This document shows positions 43,832 to 53,246 of a stretch of DNA of 53,246 nucleotides, in pieces. Made by a program: the position numbers and the translations under genes. The notes beneath the pieces were generated by a model. It saw only the letters and a program-made list of their open reading frames with translations, was not told where the DNA came from and made no database searches. The stretch is from an uncultured Planktomarina sp. Its GTDB lineage: Bacteria; Pseudomonadota; Alphaproteobacteria; Rhodobacterales; Rhodobacteraceae. Each line of letters begins with the position of its first letter. Within the stretch, counting starts at the first letter, position 1. The stretch is taken from contig CAJJBD010000019.1 of assembly GCA_905182325.1 (NCBI GenBank), positions 1 through 53,246 on the forward strand. Reading direction: 5' to 3'.

Positions 43832-44581
43832 TCAATCCTCAAAACACTTGGAGCGACCATCACGTCGTATCATATCACTTCCCGCAATCACTGAAGAAGC
43901 ACGTTTTCGCAGACTTTTACTTGGAGCAATTGCACTACGTCCTTTAGGATCAGGCAGCACCACAGCTAGTCGTGCAGCTTGCACCCTGTTCAGGTCTTTT
44001 GCATTAACACCAAAGTGATGCTGTGCAGCAGCCTGAATGCCAAAAATACCAGTATCAAATTCAGCAATGTTTAAATAAACTTCTAACATACGACGCTTGT
44101 TCCAAAGTAGATCAACATAAGGTGTCATCAATGCTTCGATGGCTTTTCGCAACCAACTTCGGCCTGGCCATAAAAACGCGTTTTTTACAACCTGTTGGCT
44201 AATTGTAGAGCCACCACGAATTGCCCCTTGCTTTAAAGCCTTACGAACTGCAGCACTATCTATTCCCCAGTGATAGCAGAAATTAGCATCTTCAGCAGCT
44301 ACTAACGCCCTCACCATAACTGGCGAAACGTTTTCAATATCCACCCATTCCTGTTTAACTTCACCAAGGCGCTGACTTTCTTGTATTATGTACAAAGTGG
44401 TTGGTGGGTTTACCCACCGATACATAAGACCCCAAAAAGCCATTATAATAGTGATTATTAAAATACTCCTAAAACTCCAACGGCGTATCAGTGCTAATAT
44501 ATGCCGCAATTTTGAGGGCTCTTGCGGAGTTGCAAGTGCCTCAACCGAACCAGTTTCTTGCGGAGGAGGATCGAGTTCCAT
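43832..44581 (-). CDS. mtgA: Monofunctional peptidoglycan glycosyltransferase
   Basis: A 249-aa GT51 enzyme polymerising lipid II into glycan strands. It has a short cytoplasmic tail and one membrane anchor (SILIITIIMAFWGLMYRWV, about residues 39-57). The catalytic Glu is in AAEDANFCYHWGID. GGSTISQQVVKNAFLW and EVYLNIAEFDTGIFG are family motifs. The length is normal for MtgA and no transpeptidase domain follows. It lies between the GST and gltB genes. Confidence 0.94.
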   Translation of the reverse strand: MELDPPPQETGSVEALATPQEPSKLRHILALIRRWSFRSILIITIIMAFWGLMYRWVNPPTTLYIIQESQRLGEVKQEWVDIENVSPVMVRALVAAEDANFCYHWGIDSAAVRKALKQGAIRGGSTISQQVVKNAFLWPGRSWLRKAIEALMTPYVDLLWNKRRMLEVYLNIAEFDTGIFGIQAAAQHHFGVNAKDLNRVQAARLAVVLPDPKGRSAIAPSKSLRKRASSVIAGSDMIRRDGRSKCFED

Positions 44582-44660
44582 GAATTAGCCACACCACAAC
44601 ATGCCTCCATCGTCAACGTTGGTATTGGATAAATAATTCATCTTAAGCCTTTAGAACTCA

Positions 44661-47600
44661 CTATTCAGCGGGCAATGACTGCGCAATATCTACAGTCAAT
44701 GGCTCAGGCAAATGCACTAACATCTCTTTTGGACACACCTGAACAAAATTTTCAACTTCTTGTTGCCAATGTCGCAAAATGTCCGTCGCTTTGATTGAGC
44801 CAGTTTCATCGGCATGACGCTGAATCAAATTTCTCAACTCTTTCTCCCAGTGATCAACCGTGACCCGACAAGTAACTAATGTTTCCATATTCATCATCCG
44901 ATTAGTAGTTCCCCCTGGGTCATAGAGGTATGCCATGCCACCAGTCATTCCAGCACCAAAATTTACGCCAACAGTACCTAAAATAACAGCTACGCCGCCT
45001 GTCATATATTCACATCCGTTGGATCCACAGCCCTCAATCACAGCTTTTGCCCCTGAATTTCTCACACTAAAGCGTTCTCCCGCACGCCCCGAAGCAAATA
45101 AATATCCATTTGTTGCACCATATAAAACTGTGTTTCCAATAATCGTATTTTCTGACGCGACTAAAGGGCTTATTTGCGCTGGGCGTACCACGATTAAACC
45201 GCCAGACAGACCTTTACCAACATAATCATTCGCCTCACCAGCTACTTCTAGTTTGAGTCCGGGCGCAGCAAAAGCACCTAATGCCTGCCCAGCTGAGCCT
45301 TGCAGCTTTATAGTCAAGTGGTCAGGTTGTAAGTCATTATTCATACCAAATTTTGTAACAATGTGGCTTGAAATAAGAGTGCCAATGGTGCGGGATGTAT
45401 TTTTAACAGCATACTGCAGCTGCATTTTTTCGCCTTCGTGCAAAAACCTTGCGGCGTCCACAACAATCTTAGCATCCAATGTATCAGGCACAGAGTTACG
45501 TGGTTTGTTTCGATCATATGAAATCTGATCAGCGCCATCTACTGTAATCAAAAGTGGATTAAGGTCCAAATCGTCAAGATGTGCTGAACCTCGTGAAACT
45601 TGGCTAAGTAAATCTGCTCGCCCAATTACGTCATTCATAGAACGAGCTCCAATGCTCGCTAAAATTTCACGCACTTCTTGGGCATAAAACGTAATTAAAT
45701 TAACTACCTTGTCCGCTGAGCCAGTAAATTTTTCTCTGAGCCCTTCATCTTGGGTGCAGACGCCGACAGGACACGTATTCGATTGGCACTGGCGTACCAT
45801 TATACAGCCCATTGCGATCAAAGCCGCAGTCCCTATTCCATATTCCTCCGCACCAAGCATGGCTGCCATTACGATATCCCGCCCAGTTCGCAGCCCGCCA
45901 TCAGTGCGTAAAGTAACCCTCCCACGCAAATTGTTCATAGCTAAAACTTGATGAGCTTCCGTGAGACCCATCTCCCAAGGCAGACCAGCGAACTTAATAG
46001 ACGTAGCGGGGGACGCCCCAGTTCCGCCGTTATGGCCTGATATCAAAATAATATCAGCATCAGCTTTAGCTACGCCAGCAGCGATGGTACCTACTCCAGA
46101 GGCCGCCACCAACTTCACCGTTACTTTGCAGCGTGGATTAATCTGTTTTAGATCATAAATTAGTTGCGCTAAATCTTCGATCGAATAAATGTCGTGATGA
46201 GGTGGCGGACTAATCAAAGTAACACCTTTAGTCGAGTGACGCAAACGTGCAATTAGATCAGTCACTTTGATACCAGGCAATTGCCCACCCTCACCGGGCT
46301 TAGCTCCTTGCGCGACTTTAATTTCTAACTCTTCGCAGTGGTTAAGATATTCTGCTGTGACGCCAAAGCGGCCAGACGCTACCTGCTTGATCTTTGCAGA
46401 TGGGTTGTCCCCATTTGGCTCCGGGACGAAATGTGCTGGATCCTCACCACCTTCCCCACTATCGGACTTCGCCCCAATGCGGTTCATGGCGACATTAAGT
46501 GTTTTGTGTGCCTCTGGGCTCAAAGCCCCTAAAGACATTCCAGGGGTTACAAAACGTTGCCTAATAGAAGTTATACTTTCAACTTCATCTACAGAAATAG
46601 GGTTACCCAAGGGTTTGATCTCTAATAAGTCTCTTAAATGAATGGGTGGATTTGCTTGGAGTTTTGCAGAATATTTTTTCCACATCTCGTAGCTACCCCG
46701 ACTACAGGCAGATTGTAAAAGATGCATTGTTTGTGCTTCCCAGGCATGTTTCTCACCAGATTTGCGAGCCTTGTAAAAACCACCTATTGGGAGCACATCA
46801 TTATGGTTTAGGAAGGCACTTGCGTGGATGGATTCAGCTTTATGTTGTATACCAACCACACCAATCCCAGAAATGCGCGAAGTCATACCAGGAAAGAATT
46901 CGGCACACATCGCACGTGAAAGTCCCACAGCTTCAAAGTTTAATCCACCACGATAAGAGGAAACTACTGAAATCCCCATTTTCGCCATGATTTTTAAAAG
47001 TCCTTGATCAATCGCATTTCGATAACGAGATACTGCTTCTGTAAGAGCGCAGTCTAACAAGCCCCGCTCAATACGATCAGCCAGACTATCTTCTGCTAAA
47101 TAGGCATTTACTACAGTTGCACCACATCCAATCAAAACTGCAAAGTAGTGTGGGTCAATACATTCAGCGGAGCGAACATTTATAGAGGTAAATGTTCTCA
47201 AGCCATGCCGCGTTAGCCAAGAATGCACTGCGCTGGTAGCCAAAATCATGGGAATTGAAACTAAATCTCGACTTGTCTTCTGATCCGTCAAAACCAAATG
47301 GCCACACCCAGAACGCACTGCATCTTCTGCCTCAGCGCGAATCCTGTTAAGTGCTGTTTGTAAAGAGCCAGCGGTCTCGCCTGACGGAAATGTACAATCA
47401 ATTTCCATCATTGGCGCATTGAAATTCTTCAATAATCTTTGGAATTGAATATTGCCAACAAATGGGGAGTCCAATACTAAAATTTCAGTCTGAGCGCTGC
47501 TCTCGTCTAATACGTTTTTCAAGTTACCAAATCGAGTTTTTAAACTCATAACACGATACTCACGCAGACTGTCGATGGGCGGGTTGGTAACTTGACTAAA

Positions 47601-49202
47601 ATTCTGGCGGAAAAAATGAGATAACGGACGATATTTTTCACTTAAAACTGCGGAAGGTGTATCGTCACCCATCGAGGCTAAAGTTTCTTTTCCATCTTCC
47701 GCCATAGGTACTAAGATCTGTTCTAATTCTTCGATGGTATACCCTGCAGCAATCTGACGCTGACGCAATTCACTACCAGTAAAGATTGGCGCTTCCACAG
47801 CCTTAGCCAAATCCTCATCAAGTTCATTTATCTTACCAACCCACTCTCCAAAGTCTTGACTAGCAGCTAGTAAGTCTTTCATTTCAGTATCGTGATATAA
47901 ACGCCCCTCAGCCATATCAACGGCTATCAATTGACCAGGACCAAGTGCACCTTTTTCTTTAACATCCGCTTCGTTTACATGCACCATTCCTGCTTCTGAA
48001 CCGGCAATTAACAGACCATCACCAGTCACAACGTATCGCATGGGCCGCAGCCCGTTACGATCCAAACCAGCACAAACCCAACGACCATCTGTCATCGCCA
48101 AAGCAGCAGGACCATCCCATGGCTCCATTACCGAATTGCAATATGAGTACATGTCGATCCAAGGCTTTGGTAAATCAACAGCCTGCTTAGACCAGCTTTC
48201 TGGTACCAACATAGTTTTTGCCATCGGTGCATTCCGCCCCGCACGTACAAGCATTTCGAAAACAGAGTCTAAAGCGGCTGAATCCGATGATCCACTAGCA
48301 ATTATGGGTTTAATATCGTCAGCCATATCACCAAAGGCATCTGACGACATGCGAATCTCATGGCTTTTCATCCAGTTAGTATTCCCCTTTAGCGTATTGA
48401 TCTCTCCATTATGAGCAAGCATGCGAAATGGCTGTGCCAACCACCACTGAGGAAACGTATTTGTAGAAAATCGCTGGTGATAAAGTGCGAAAGCCGACTC
48501 GAAACGGCTATCTTTTAGATCTGGATAAAACTCAGCAACATCTTGAGCTAAGAACATACCCTTGTAGATGATGGAACGACAAGACAAACTGGCCAAATAC
48601 AACTCGTTAATGCCGGCAGCAGAAGCTGCTTTTTCAATCCGACGCCTGATGACATAAAGGTCGCGTTCAAATATTTCTTCTTCTACGCCCTTTGAATTAG
48701 ATAATAGAATTTGTTCAATTTCTGGCCGGGTAGCATTGGCCTTGTCTCCCAAACTCCCAACATTGACTGGGACATGGCGCCAGCCATAAATATAATACCC
48801 CATGCGCAGTACTTCAGTTTCGACAATCGTTCGGCAAGTTTCTTGGGCGCCAAAATCAGTACGGGGCAAAAATACTTGACCCACAGCCATCAGCTCTTCC
48901 ATCCGCGGATTATGGCCAGTTCGTTCGATTTGATTATAAAAAAACGGAACTGGTATTTGGACGTGAATTCCAGCACCGTCTCCAGTTTTTCCATCAGCAT
49001 CCACAGCACCTCGGTGCCAAACTGCCTTCAATGCATCAATTCCAGCCTGAACCACTTTTCGGCTTGGCTTTCCATCGATAGATACTACTAAACCAACCCC
49101 ACAGCTGGCATGTTCTTCAGCCTCAGAATACAGTCCATTCTTAGCCATATTAACCCGCTTAGCTTTTTCTGCTTTTACCCAGCTTGCATCATATTTTGTC
49201 AT
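44661..49202 (-). CDS. gltB: Glutamate synthase (NADPH) large subunit
   Basis: A 1513-aa GOGAT alpha subunit making glutamate from glutamine and 2-oxoglutarate. Domain order: N-terminal class II amidotransferase with nucleophilic Cys34 (ASCGVGLVVS) after a 33-residue propeptide; central domain; FMN/2-oxoglutarate-binding domain with the 3Fe-4S cluster ligands in MVRQCQSNTCPVGVCTQ; and a C-terminal beta-helix (GXXGXXXG repeats such as GLSGGLIVV and GAGMTGGMAY). The length is typical. gltD lies 71 bp upstream on the same strand, so the subunits are probably co-transcribed. Confidence 0.98.
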   Translation of the reverse strand: MTKYDASWVKAEKAKRVNMAKNGLYSEAEEHASCGVGLVVSIDGKPSRKVVQAGIDALKAVWHRGAVDADGKTGDGAGIHVQIPVPFFYNQIERTGHNPRMEELMAVGQVFLPRTDFGAQETCRTIVETEVLRMGYYIYGWRHVPVNVGSLGDKANATRPEIEQILLSNSKGVEEEIFERDLYVIRRRIEKAASAAGINELYLASLSCRSIIYKGMFLAQDVAEFYPDLKDSRFESAFALYHQRFSTNTFPQWWLAQPFRMLAHNGEINTLKGNTNWMKSHEIRMSSDAFGDMADDIKPIIASGSSDSAALDSVFEMLVRAGRNAPMAKTMLVPESWSKQAVDLPKPWIDMYSYCNSVMEPWDGPAALAMTDGRWVCAGLDRNGLRPMRYVVTGDGLLIAGSEAGMVHVNEADVKEKGALGPGQLIAVDMAEGRLYHDTEMKDLLAASQDFGEWVGKINELDEDLAKAVEAPIFTGSELRQRQIAAGYTIEELEQILVPMAEDGKETLASMGDDTPSAVLSEKYRPLSHFFRQNFSQVTNPPIDSLREYRVMSLKTRFGNLKNVLDESSAQTEILVLDSPFVGNIQFQRLLKNFNAPMMEIDCTFPSGETAGSLQTALNRIRAEAEDAVRSGCGHLVLTDQKTSRDLVSIPMILATSAVHSWLTRHGLRTFTSINVRSAECIDPHYFAVLIGCGATVVNAYLAEDSLADRIERGLLDCALTEAVSRYRNAIDQGLLKIMAKMGISVVSSYRGGLNFEAVGLSRAMCAEFFPGMTSRISGIGVVGIQHKAESIHASAFLNHNDVLPIGGFYKARKSGEKHAWEAQTMHLLQSACSRGSYEMWKKYSAKLQANPPIHLRDLLEIKPLGNPISVDEVESITSIRQRFVTPGMSLGALSPEAHKTLNVAMNRIGAKSDSGEGGEDPAHFVPEPNGDNPSAKIKQVASGRFGVTAEYLNHCEELEIKVAQGAKPGEGGQLPGIKVTDLIARLRHSTKGVTLISPPPHHDIYSIEDLAQLIYDLKQINPRCKVTVKLVAASGVGTIAAGVAKADADIILISGHNGGTGASPATSIKFAGLPWEMGLTEAHQVLAMNNLRGRVTLRTDGGLRTGRDIVMAAMLGAEEYGIGTAALIAMGCIMVRQCQSNTCPVGVCTQDEGLREKFTGSADKVVNLITFYAQEVREILASIGARSMNDVIGRADLLSQVSRGSAHLDDLDLNPLLITVDGADQISYDRNKPRNSVPDTLDAKIVVDAARFLHEGEKMQLQYAVKNTSRTIGTLISSHIVTKFGMNNDLQPDHLTIKLQGSAGQALGAFAAPGLKLEVAGEANDYVGKGLSGGLIVVRPAQISPLVASENTIIGNTVLYGATNGYLFASGRAGERFSVRNSGAKAVIEGCGSNGCEYMTGGVAVILGTVGVNFGAGMTGGMAYLYDPGGTTNRMMNMETLVTCRVTVDHWEKELRNLIQRHADETGSIKATDILRHWQQEVENFVQVCPKEMLVHLPEPLTVDIAQSLPAE

Positions 49203-49273
49203 TCTGATCTCCCTTCATGTTCTAACTGAACATGGGATCCTCATGGTGAAATTTTAACCTTTTGACGTACCGA

Positions 49274-50707
49274 CTATTCTGCAGCGATGGCTTTCAACTC
49301 TTTAAGGTCAGCCAAAATAGCAGTCGCACAATCGCGTCCGTCCCTTATGGCCCAAACTACCAGTGACGCTCCACGCACAATATCTCCAACGGCATAAACG
49401 CCTGAAAGGCTCGTTTGGCCCGTTTCAAAATCTGCCTTGATTGTACCCCAGCGCGTTACTTCTAAACCTTCAGCATCCCAGAGCTGAGGTAAATTTTCTG
49501 CCGTAAAACCTAACGCTTCTATTACTAAATCTGCAGGCTCAACATAATCAGCCCCTTCAATAACTTCTGGTCTCTGGCGTCCTGTGGCATCCGCCGAACC
49601 CAGACGCATTTTCTGAACAGAAATTCCTGAGACTGGTTCTCCACAAAACTCTTTAGGCGAAGAAAGCCATAAAAATTCAACGCCTTCCTCTTTCGCATTT
49701 TGGGTTTCACGCACAGAGCCAGGCATATTGTCTTGGTCCCGGCGATAAAGGCATTTGACTGAAGTGGCGCCTTGACGAACTGCAGTACGTACACAGTCCA
49801 TAGCTGTATCTCCACCACCTATGACAATTACTTTTTTTTCTTTCGCGTTAAGGCTTCCGTCTTTAAATTTTGGGACATCATCACCAAACCCATTTCGATT
49901 GCTCGCTGTCAAGTAATCTATGGCTTTTACAACTCCATCAGCGTCCATCCCTGGAACTTTCAATTCACGGGATTTATATACACCCGTAGCAATGACAACC
50001 GCATCATGTTTTGATCGGATACTTTCAAAGCTCAGATCAACACCGACATTGCAATTATTTACAATAATTACACCACCGTTTTCCAACTGCGCAACACGTT
50101 TGAGTACAACTTCTTTTTCTAATTTAAAACTTGGGATACCGTAAGTTAGTAAGCCACCCGAGCGGTCGTAGCGATCATAAACAGTTACCTGCACACCCGC
50201 TCGTCGCAACACATCCGCTGCTGCAAGTCCACCGGGGCCCGCGCCAATTATGCCAACAGATTCAGCCAACTCAAGATCAGGCTGTATTGGCTTTACCCAG
50301 CCTTGATCCCACGCAGTATCCGTTATGTACTTTTCGACTGATCCAATCGTAACAGTACCATGCCCAGATTTTTCAATAACGCAGTTGCCTTCGCAAAGGC
50401 GATCTTGAGGGCAAATTCGGCCACAAATTTCTGGAAACGTATTAGTGGCTTGGCTGATCTCATATGCTTCCTTGAGGCGCCCTTCTGCAGTCAAACGCAA
50501 CCAGTCAGGGATATTATTATGTAGAGGACAATGCGTTTGGCAATAAGGAACGCCACATTGGCTACAACGACTTGCCTGCTCTTCGGCTTTAGAACCGACA
50601 AAATCCGAATATATTTCATTAAAATCTTGTGTACGATCTGGCGCTAACCGTTTTTCAGGCATTATCCGTGGTACATCCACAAATTTTAGCATCAAGTTTT
50701 CAGCCAT
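49274..50707 (-). CDS. gltD: Glutamate synthase (NADPH) small subunit
   Basis: A 477-aa GOGAT beta subunit that takes electrons from NADPH through FAD and 4Fe-4S clusters to GltB. N-terminal cluster motifs are CSQCGVPYCQTHCP and CGRICPQDRLCEGNC. The FAD site is GIIGAGPGGLAAADVLRRAG (about 149-168) and the NADPH site VIGGGDTAMDCVR. The C-terminal VYAVGDIVRGASLVVWAIRD closes the FAD domain. It is the first gene of the gltDB unit and is divergent from uppP. Confidence 0.98.
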   Translation of the reverse strand: MAENLMLKFVDVPRIMPEKRLAPDRTQDFNEIYSDFVGSKAEEQASRCSQCGVPYCQTHCPLHNNIPDWLRLTAEGRLKEAYEISQATNTFPEICGRICPQDRLCEGNCVIEKSGHGTVTIGSVEKYITDTAWDQGWVKPIQPDLELAESVGIIGAGPGGLAAADVLRRAGVQVTVYDRYDRSGGLLTYGIPSFKLEKEVVLKRVAQLENGGVIIVNNCNVGVDLSFESIRSKHDAVVIATGVYKSRELKVPGMDADGVVKAIDYLTASNRNGFGDDVPKFKDGSLNAKEKKVIVIGGGDTAMDCVRTAVRQGATSVKCLYRRDQDNMPGSVRETQNAKEEGVEFLWLSSPKEFCGEPVSGISVQKMRLGSADATGRQRPEVIEGADYVEPADLVIEALGFTAENLPQLWDAEGLEVTRWGTIKADFETGQTSLSGVYAVGDIVRGASLVVWAIRDGRDCATAILADLKELKAIAAE

Positions 50708-50915
50708 GGCAACCTCACTTTGGGAATTCAGGCGTATCTACTGCATCCCATATTCATTTCAGTCAGAAGAATTGACCTATATAATAATAAAAATTGAATT
50801 ACAATTAAAAAAACCAAATTATTCTTTATTTTAGGGCCACTTCGGTTATAAATTCTTAGTGGTTCTATAAAAATATAAGTATAATGTAACTTTAAACATT
50901 TGAGGATTTTGCTTA

Positions 50916-51728
50916 ATGCCGTTGTATCACTTAATTTTAATTGCGATGATTCAAGGCATTACTGAATTTTTACCAATTTCATCTTCTGGACACCTTATTT
51001 TGCTTCCCAGTTTAACTGGGCTTGGCGATCAAGGCGCTCTCATCGATGTAGCTGCTCATATTGGAACACTGTTTGCTGTAATTATTTATTTTTGGACTGA
51101 TGTGAAACTCGTCTTAAACAGTTTTCCTGAAGTATTAAGGGGCCAACTCAATAGTCCTGCCGCACGCCTGCTCACTGCGCTTACTATAGCGACAATACCA
51201 GTAATTTTTGTGGGGGCTATAATCAAAATAACTGGGCTGTCTGAAGCTATACGTTCTATTACAGTGATTGGCTGGGCCATGCTTCTTTTTGGTCTCTTGT
51301 TATATTTAGCTGATCAAACCACGACACAGCAACGTGAGTTAAAGTCTTTAACATGGCCAGATGCATTAAAGTTAGGACTATGGCAGGCAATTGCCCTAAT
51401 CCCTGGCACTTCTCGGTCAGGAATAACTATTACTGGAGCTTTATGGGCTGGCTTTACTCGAAAAGAAGCAGCGCGGATTTCAATGTTGATGTCAATTCCC
51501 ACGATCATAGCCTCTGGAAGTTTAACAAGTTTGGATTTGATAGGAGGACAAGTGCCACTCCGAGATACCAGCATCGTGATCTTATTTAGCTTTGTTGCAG
51601 CACTTTTGGCACTCAGCCTCATGATGCGACTCCTTAATAAGGTAAGTTATACCCCTTACGTCCTTTATCGCGTTTTTCTTGGTTCGTTACTAATAGTCTT
51701 GGGCTATACCAGTAGCCTAGGGTTTTAG
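50916..51728 (+). CDS. uppP: Undecaprenyl-diphosphatase
   Basis: A 270-aa integral membrane enzyme recycling undecaprenyl diphosphate to the monophosphate carrier used for cell-wall synthesis. The two catalytic regions are visible: QGITEFLPISSSGHLILLPS (residues 14-33) and LIPGTSRSGITITGALWAG (about 165-183). It has about eight membrane segments. The start is preceded by GAGG. Its stop overlaps the convergent NDUFA9-like gene by 12 bp. Confidence 0.96.
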   Translation: MPLYHLILIAMIQGITEFLPISSSGHLILLPSLTGLGDQGALIDVAAHIGTLFAVIIYFWTDVKLVLNSFPEVLRGQLNSPAARLLTALTIATIPVIFVGAIIKITGLSEAIRSITVIGWAMLLFGLLLYLADQTTTQQRELKSLTWPDALKLGLWQAIALIPGTSRSGITITGALWAGFTRKEAARISMLMSIPTIIASGSLTSLDLIGGQVPLRDTSIVILFSFVAALLALSLMMRLLNKVSYTPYVLYRVFLGSLLIVLGYTSSLGF

Positions 51729-52697
51729 ATTTTTTGCAGACGCCTTTATATCTGCAAATTGACCAGACGGACGAAAAGGCCAAAGGTATTCTGGAAGAAC
51801 GCTCGCCATCGACGCAGGTTCGATCCCTAATTCCTCAAAACCTTGGAATTTGCCACTGGGAATATTGTCAATACTGAGGCTCTTTACCTGATCACTACTC
51901 AAAGGCACGGGCACAACACCAAATGTAAGTTTGTTACCGAGTTCAAATGAAGCAGCCATTATACGGGCTGCAAAAATTGGTACATCCAGAACCAATCGCC
52001 GACGTTGAATGATATTTAGCATTCGGTACATCAAGCCACGAAAACTGTCCCGCTCCAGCCCAGCTAGCTCATAAATACCAGGTGCAGCTATGCCCATAAT
52101 TCCTAAAACAGCAGCCTTGGCTACATCCTCAACAGATACTGGTTGGAACTGTGTTTCCGCACCTACTATTGGCAAAATTGGACCAAATCGCGCCATACTC
52201 GCAAACCTGTTAAAAAATTGATCCTCGGCACCAAAAACTATTGATGGACGCAAAATCATCGCGTTGGGCATGTGTTTCAAGACACCAGCTTCACCCGCAG
52301 CTTTCGATTTGGCATAAGCACTTGGGCTGTTGGCATCTGCACCTAAAGCTGAGATATGTACAATACGGCCAACACCTTCAGATGCGGCAAGTCGCGCAAT
52401 ACGTTCAGCGCCTTCATTTTGTATCGAATTAAAGGTATTTTTTGCTTTTTCTTGTAGAATACCTACACAATTGACAACGGCGTCAGCTCCGCGCAACGCG
52501 TCCGTAACTGATCGGTCATCTCTGATGTTACAAAAAATTGGTTCAACTTGACCTACAACACCATAAGGTTTGACGAATAACGCTTCATTTGGCCGTCGGA
52601 CCGCAATTCTTACACGCCAACCCTCTTTGGCCATGCGACGTGCCAAATACCGACCAATAAAACCTGATCCACCATAAATAGTTACAAGTTTAGACAT
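51717..52697 (-). CDS. Complex I NDUFA9-like NAD(P)-dependent epimerase
   Basis: A 326-aa atypical SDR protein. The cofactor motif is YGGSGFIGRYLARR (residues 8-21), with NCVGILQEK and SALGADANSPSAYAKSKAAGE as the active-site region. The family is related to the NDUFA9 accessory subunit of mitochondrial complex I. In alphaproteobacteria its role is not settled. It converges on uppP, and the gltB-gltD-uppP-NDUFA9 order is one I associate with Rhodobacterales. Confidence 0.9.
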   Translation of the reverse strand: MSKLVTIYGGSGFIGRYLARRMAKEGWRVRIAVRRPNEALFVKPYGVVGQVEPIFCNIRDDRSVTDALRGADAVVNCVGILQEKAKNTFNSIQNEGAERIARLAASEGVGRIVHISALGADANSPSAYAKSKAAGEAGVLKHMPNAMILRPSIVFGAEDQFFNRFASMARFGPILPIVGAETQFQPVSVEDVAKAAVLGIMGIAAPGIYELAGLERDSFRGLMYRMLNIIQRRRLVLDVPIFAARIMAASFELGNKLTFGVVPVPLSSDQVKSLSIDNIPSGKFQGFEELGIEPASMASVLPEYLWPFRPSGQFADIKASAKNLKP

Positions 52698-52911
52698 AAA
52701 ACAGATCCTTGAAGCTCTTTTGAAAACTGAGCTACGCTGACAACTATACTATGACAAGTCTATAAAAATTCTGTGAATTTTAAAACTAGTCATGTCCTTA
52801 GCTGCATGAGTTGTCCAAGAAACTTTTGCCAGAAACGGCAACACCCAGTGGTAACCTGTTTCATGGTTGACCCGCCCCCACCATAAGATTAATTACTTGA
52901 GAACGAAATTA

Positions 52912-52997
52912 GCCCAGATGGCGGAATGGTAGACGCGCTAGCTTCAGGTGCTAGTGTCCTTATGGACGTGGAGGTTCGAGTCCTCTTCTGGGCACCA
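52912..52997 (+). tRNA. tRNA-Leu (anticodon CAG)
   Basis: An 86-nt class II tRNA. The acceptor arms are GCCCAGA and TCTGGGC with discriminator A and encoded CCA (52995-52997). The anticodon stem CTAGC/GCTAG encloses the loop TTCAGGT, giving anticodon CAG at 52945-52947. A long variable arm follows and the T-arm has GGTTCGAGTCC. It reads CUG codons. A recombinase gene begins 57 bp downstream, so the 3' end is a likely integration site. Confidence 0.96.
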
Positions 52998-53054
52998 CAA
53001 CTTCAAGATAACTTATTGCAATTCCTTCGAGATTAACCATCGAGGGGGACCGTC

Positions 53055-53246
53055 GTGTCACACATTCAGTACACATTATGTAGATCAGGCAGATATTATT
53101 ATAATCGTCGTGTGCCTAAACACGCAGTTCAATCCTATGGATCCTTTATAAGATTAGCACTGTCTAAAGATCCTGTTGAGGCTGAAGCTTATGCAAAACG
53201 TCTGGGTTATGTATTAGAGGGAGCTTGGAGTAATCCTTTAAGATTA
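53055..53246 (+). CDS. Tyrosine recombinase/phage-type integrase (partial, runs off window)
   Basis: The frame from GTG 53055 stays open for 64 codons to the window edge, with GAGGGGGA as a strong ribosome site 5 nt upstream. The product has the look of the N-terminal DUF6538/integrase arm-binding region: RSGRYYYNRRVPKHAVQSY, then IRLALSKDPVEAEAYAKRLG. This pattern (Y-Y-x-R-R-V-P, then a serine-lysine-aspartate 'SLxTxDxxEA' type segment) is common in tyrosine recombinases of genomic islands. The catalytic domain is outside the window. The position just after a tRNA gene is the classic arrangement for an integrated island. Confidence 0.75.
   Translation, partial: MSHIQYTLCRSGRYYYNRRVPKHAVQSYGSFIRLALSKDPVEAEAYAKRLGYVLEGAWSNPLRL

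Noticed and set aside
46267-46990. Open frames antisense to gltB
   Set aside because: They mirror codon patterns of gltB and show no independent start signals; typical shadow frames.
1-53246. CRISPR arrays, complete insertion sequences, rRNA genes
   Set aside because: No regularly spaced direct repeats, transposase genes or rRNA-like sequence were seen on reading both strands.

Overview
The window reads as a chromosomal segment from a low-GC marine alphaproteobacterium, most likely of the Rhodobacterales. The clues are gene order and protein type, not a database search: an HU protein with the Rhodobacterales-type arm, a run of histone-deacetylase-like gene, xseB, ispA and dxs next to petR, petP and ilvE, and the order gltB, gltD, uppP and an NDUFA9-type epimerase near queG. 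Almost all of the DNA is protein-coding. One tRNA gene is present. No rRNA, CRISPR array or complete insertion sequence was seen.

Layout. 0-6.6 kb: rlmN, a LOG-family gene, dapD, a conserved unknown gene, dapE, a DUF2064 gene and an EamA transporter. 6.6-10.3 kb: HU, then an ade-amn purine pair with overlapping start and stop codons. 10.5-15.4 kb: a class II aldolase, an acyl-CoA dehydrogenase, an NDP-forming acyl-CoA synthetase and a CaiD-like hydratase. The last three look like a CoA-dependent module for a carnitine-type or similar acid. 15.4-24.3 kb: a methyltransferase, a YeeZ-like epimerase, dxs, ispA, xseB, an HDAC-like gene, petR, petP, ilvE and a second EamA transporter.

24.9-39.8 kb is the most distinctive part: an AT-richer accessory cluster for uptake and oxidation of a sugar or sugar acid. 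It holds a carbohydrate ABC importer, an SMP-30 lactonase, a XylB-like SDR dehydrogenase, two paralogous enolase-superfamily dehydratase-like enzymes, an RraA-like protein, a xylose-isomerase-like TIM barrel, a PhyH-type dioxygenase and an alpha-ketoglutarate semialdehyde dehydrogenase. Two regulators, one GntR/FCD and one LacI, lie inside it. Four copies of one palindromic operator (ATTTACATGT, one central A, then the reverse complement) sit before both enolase-superfamily genes, the binding-protein gene and the semialdehyde dehydrogenase gene, tying these units into one local regulon. The inferred logic is a Weimberg-like oxidative route ending in 2-oxoglutarate, with enolase-superfamily enzymes in place of the usual IlvD/EDD dehydratase.

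40.0-52.7 kb returns to housekeeping genes: a divergent HupE/DUF4198 pair whose start codons overlap in one CATG, queG, a GST, mtgA, gltB, gltD, uppP and an NDUFA9-like epimerase. At the right edge a tRNA-Leu(CAG) gene is followed 57 bp later by the start of a tyrosine-recombinase-like gene that runs off the window. This suggests that a tRNA-targeted genomic island begins there.
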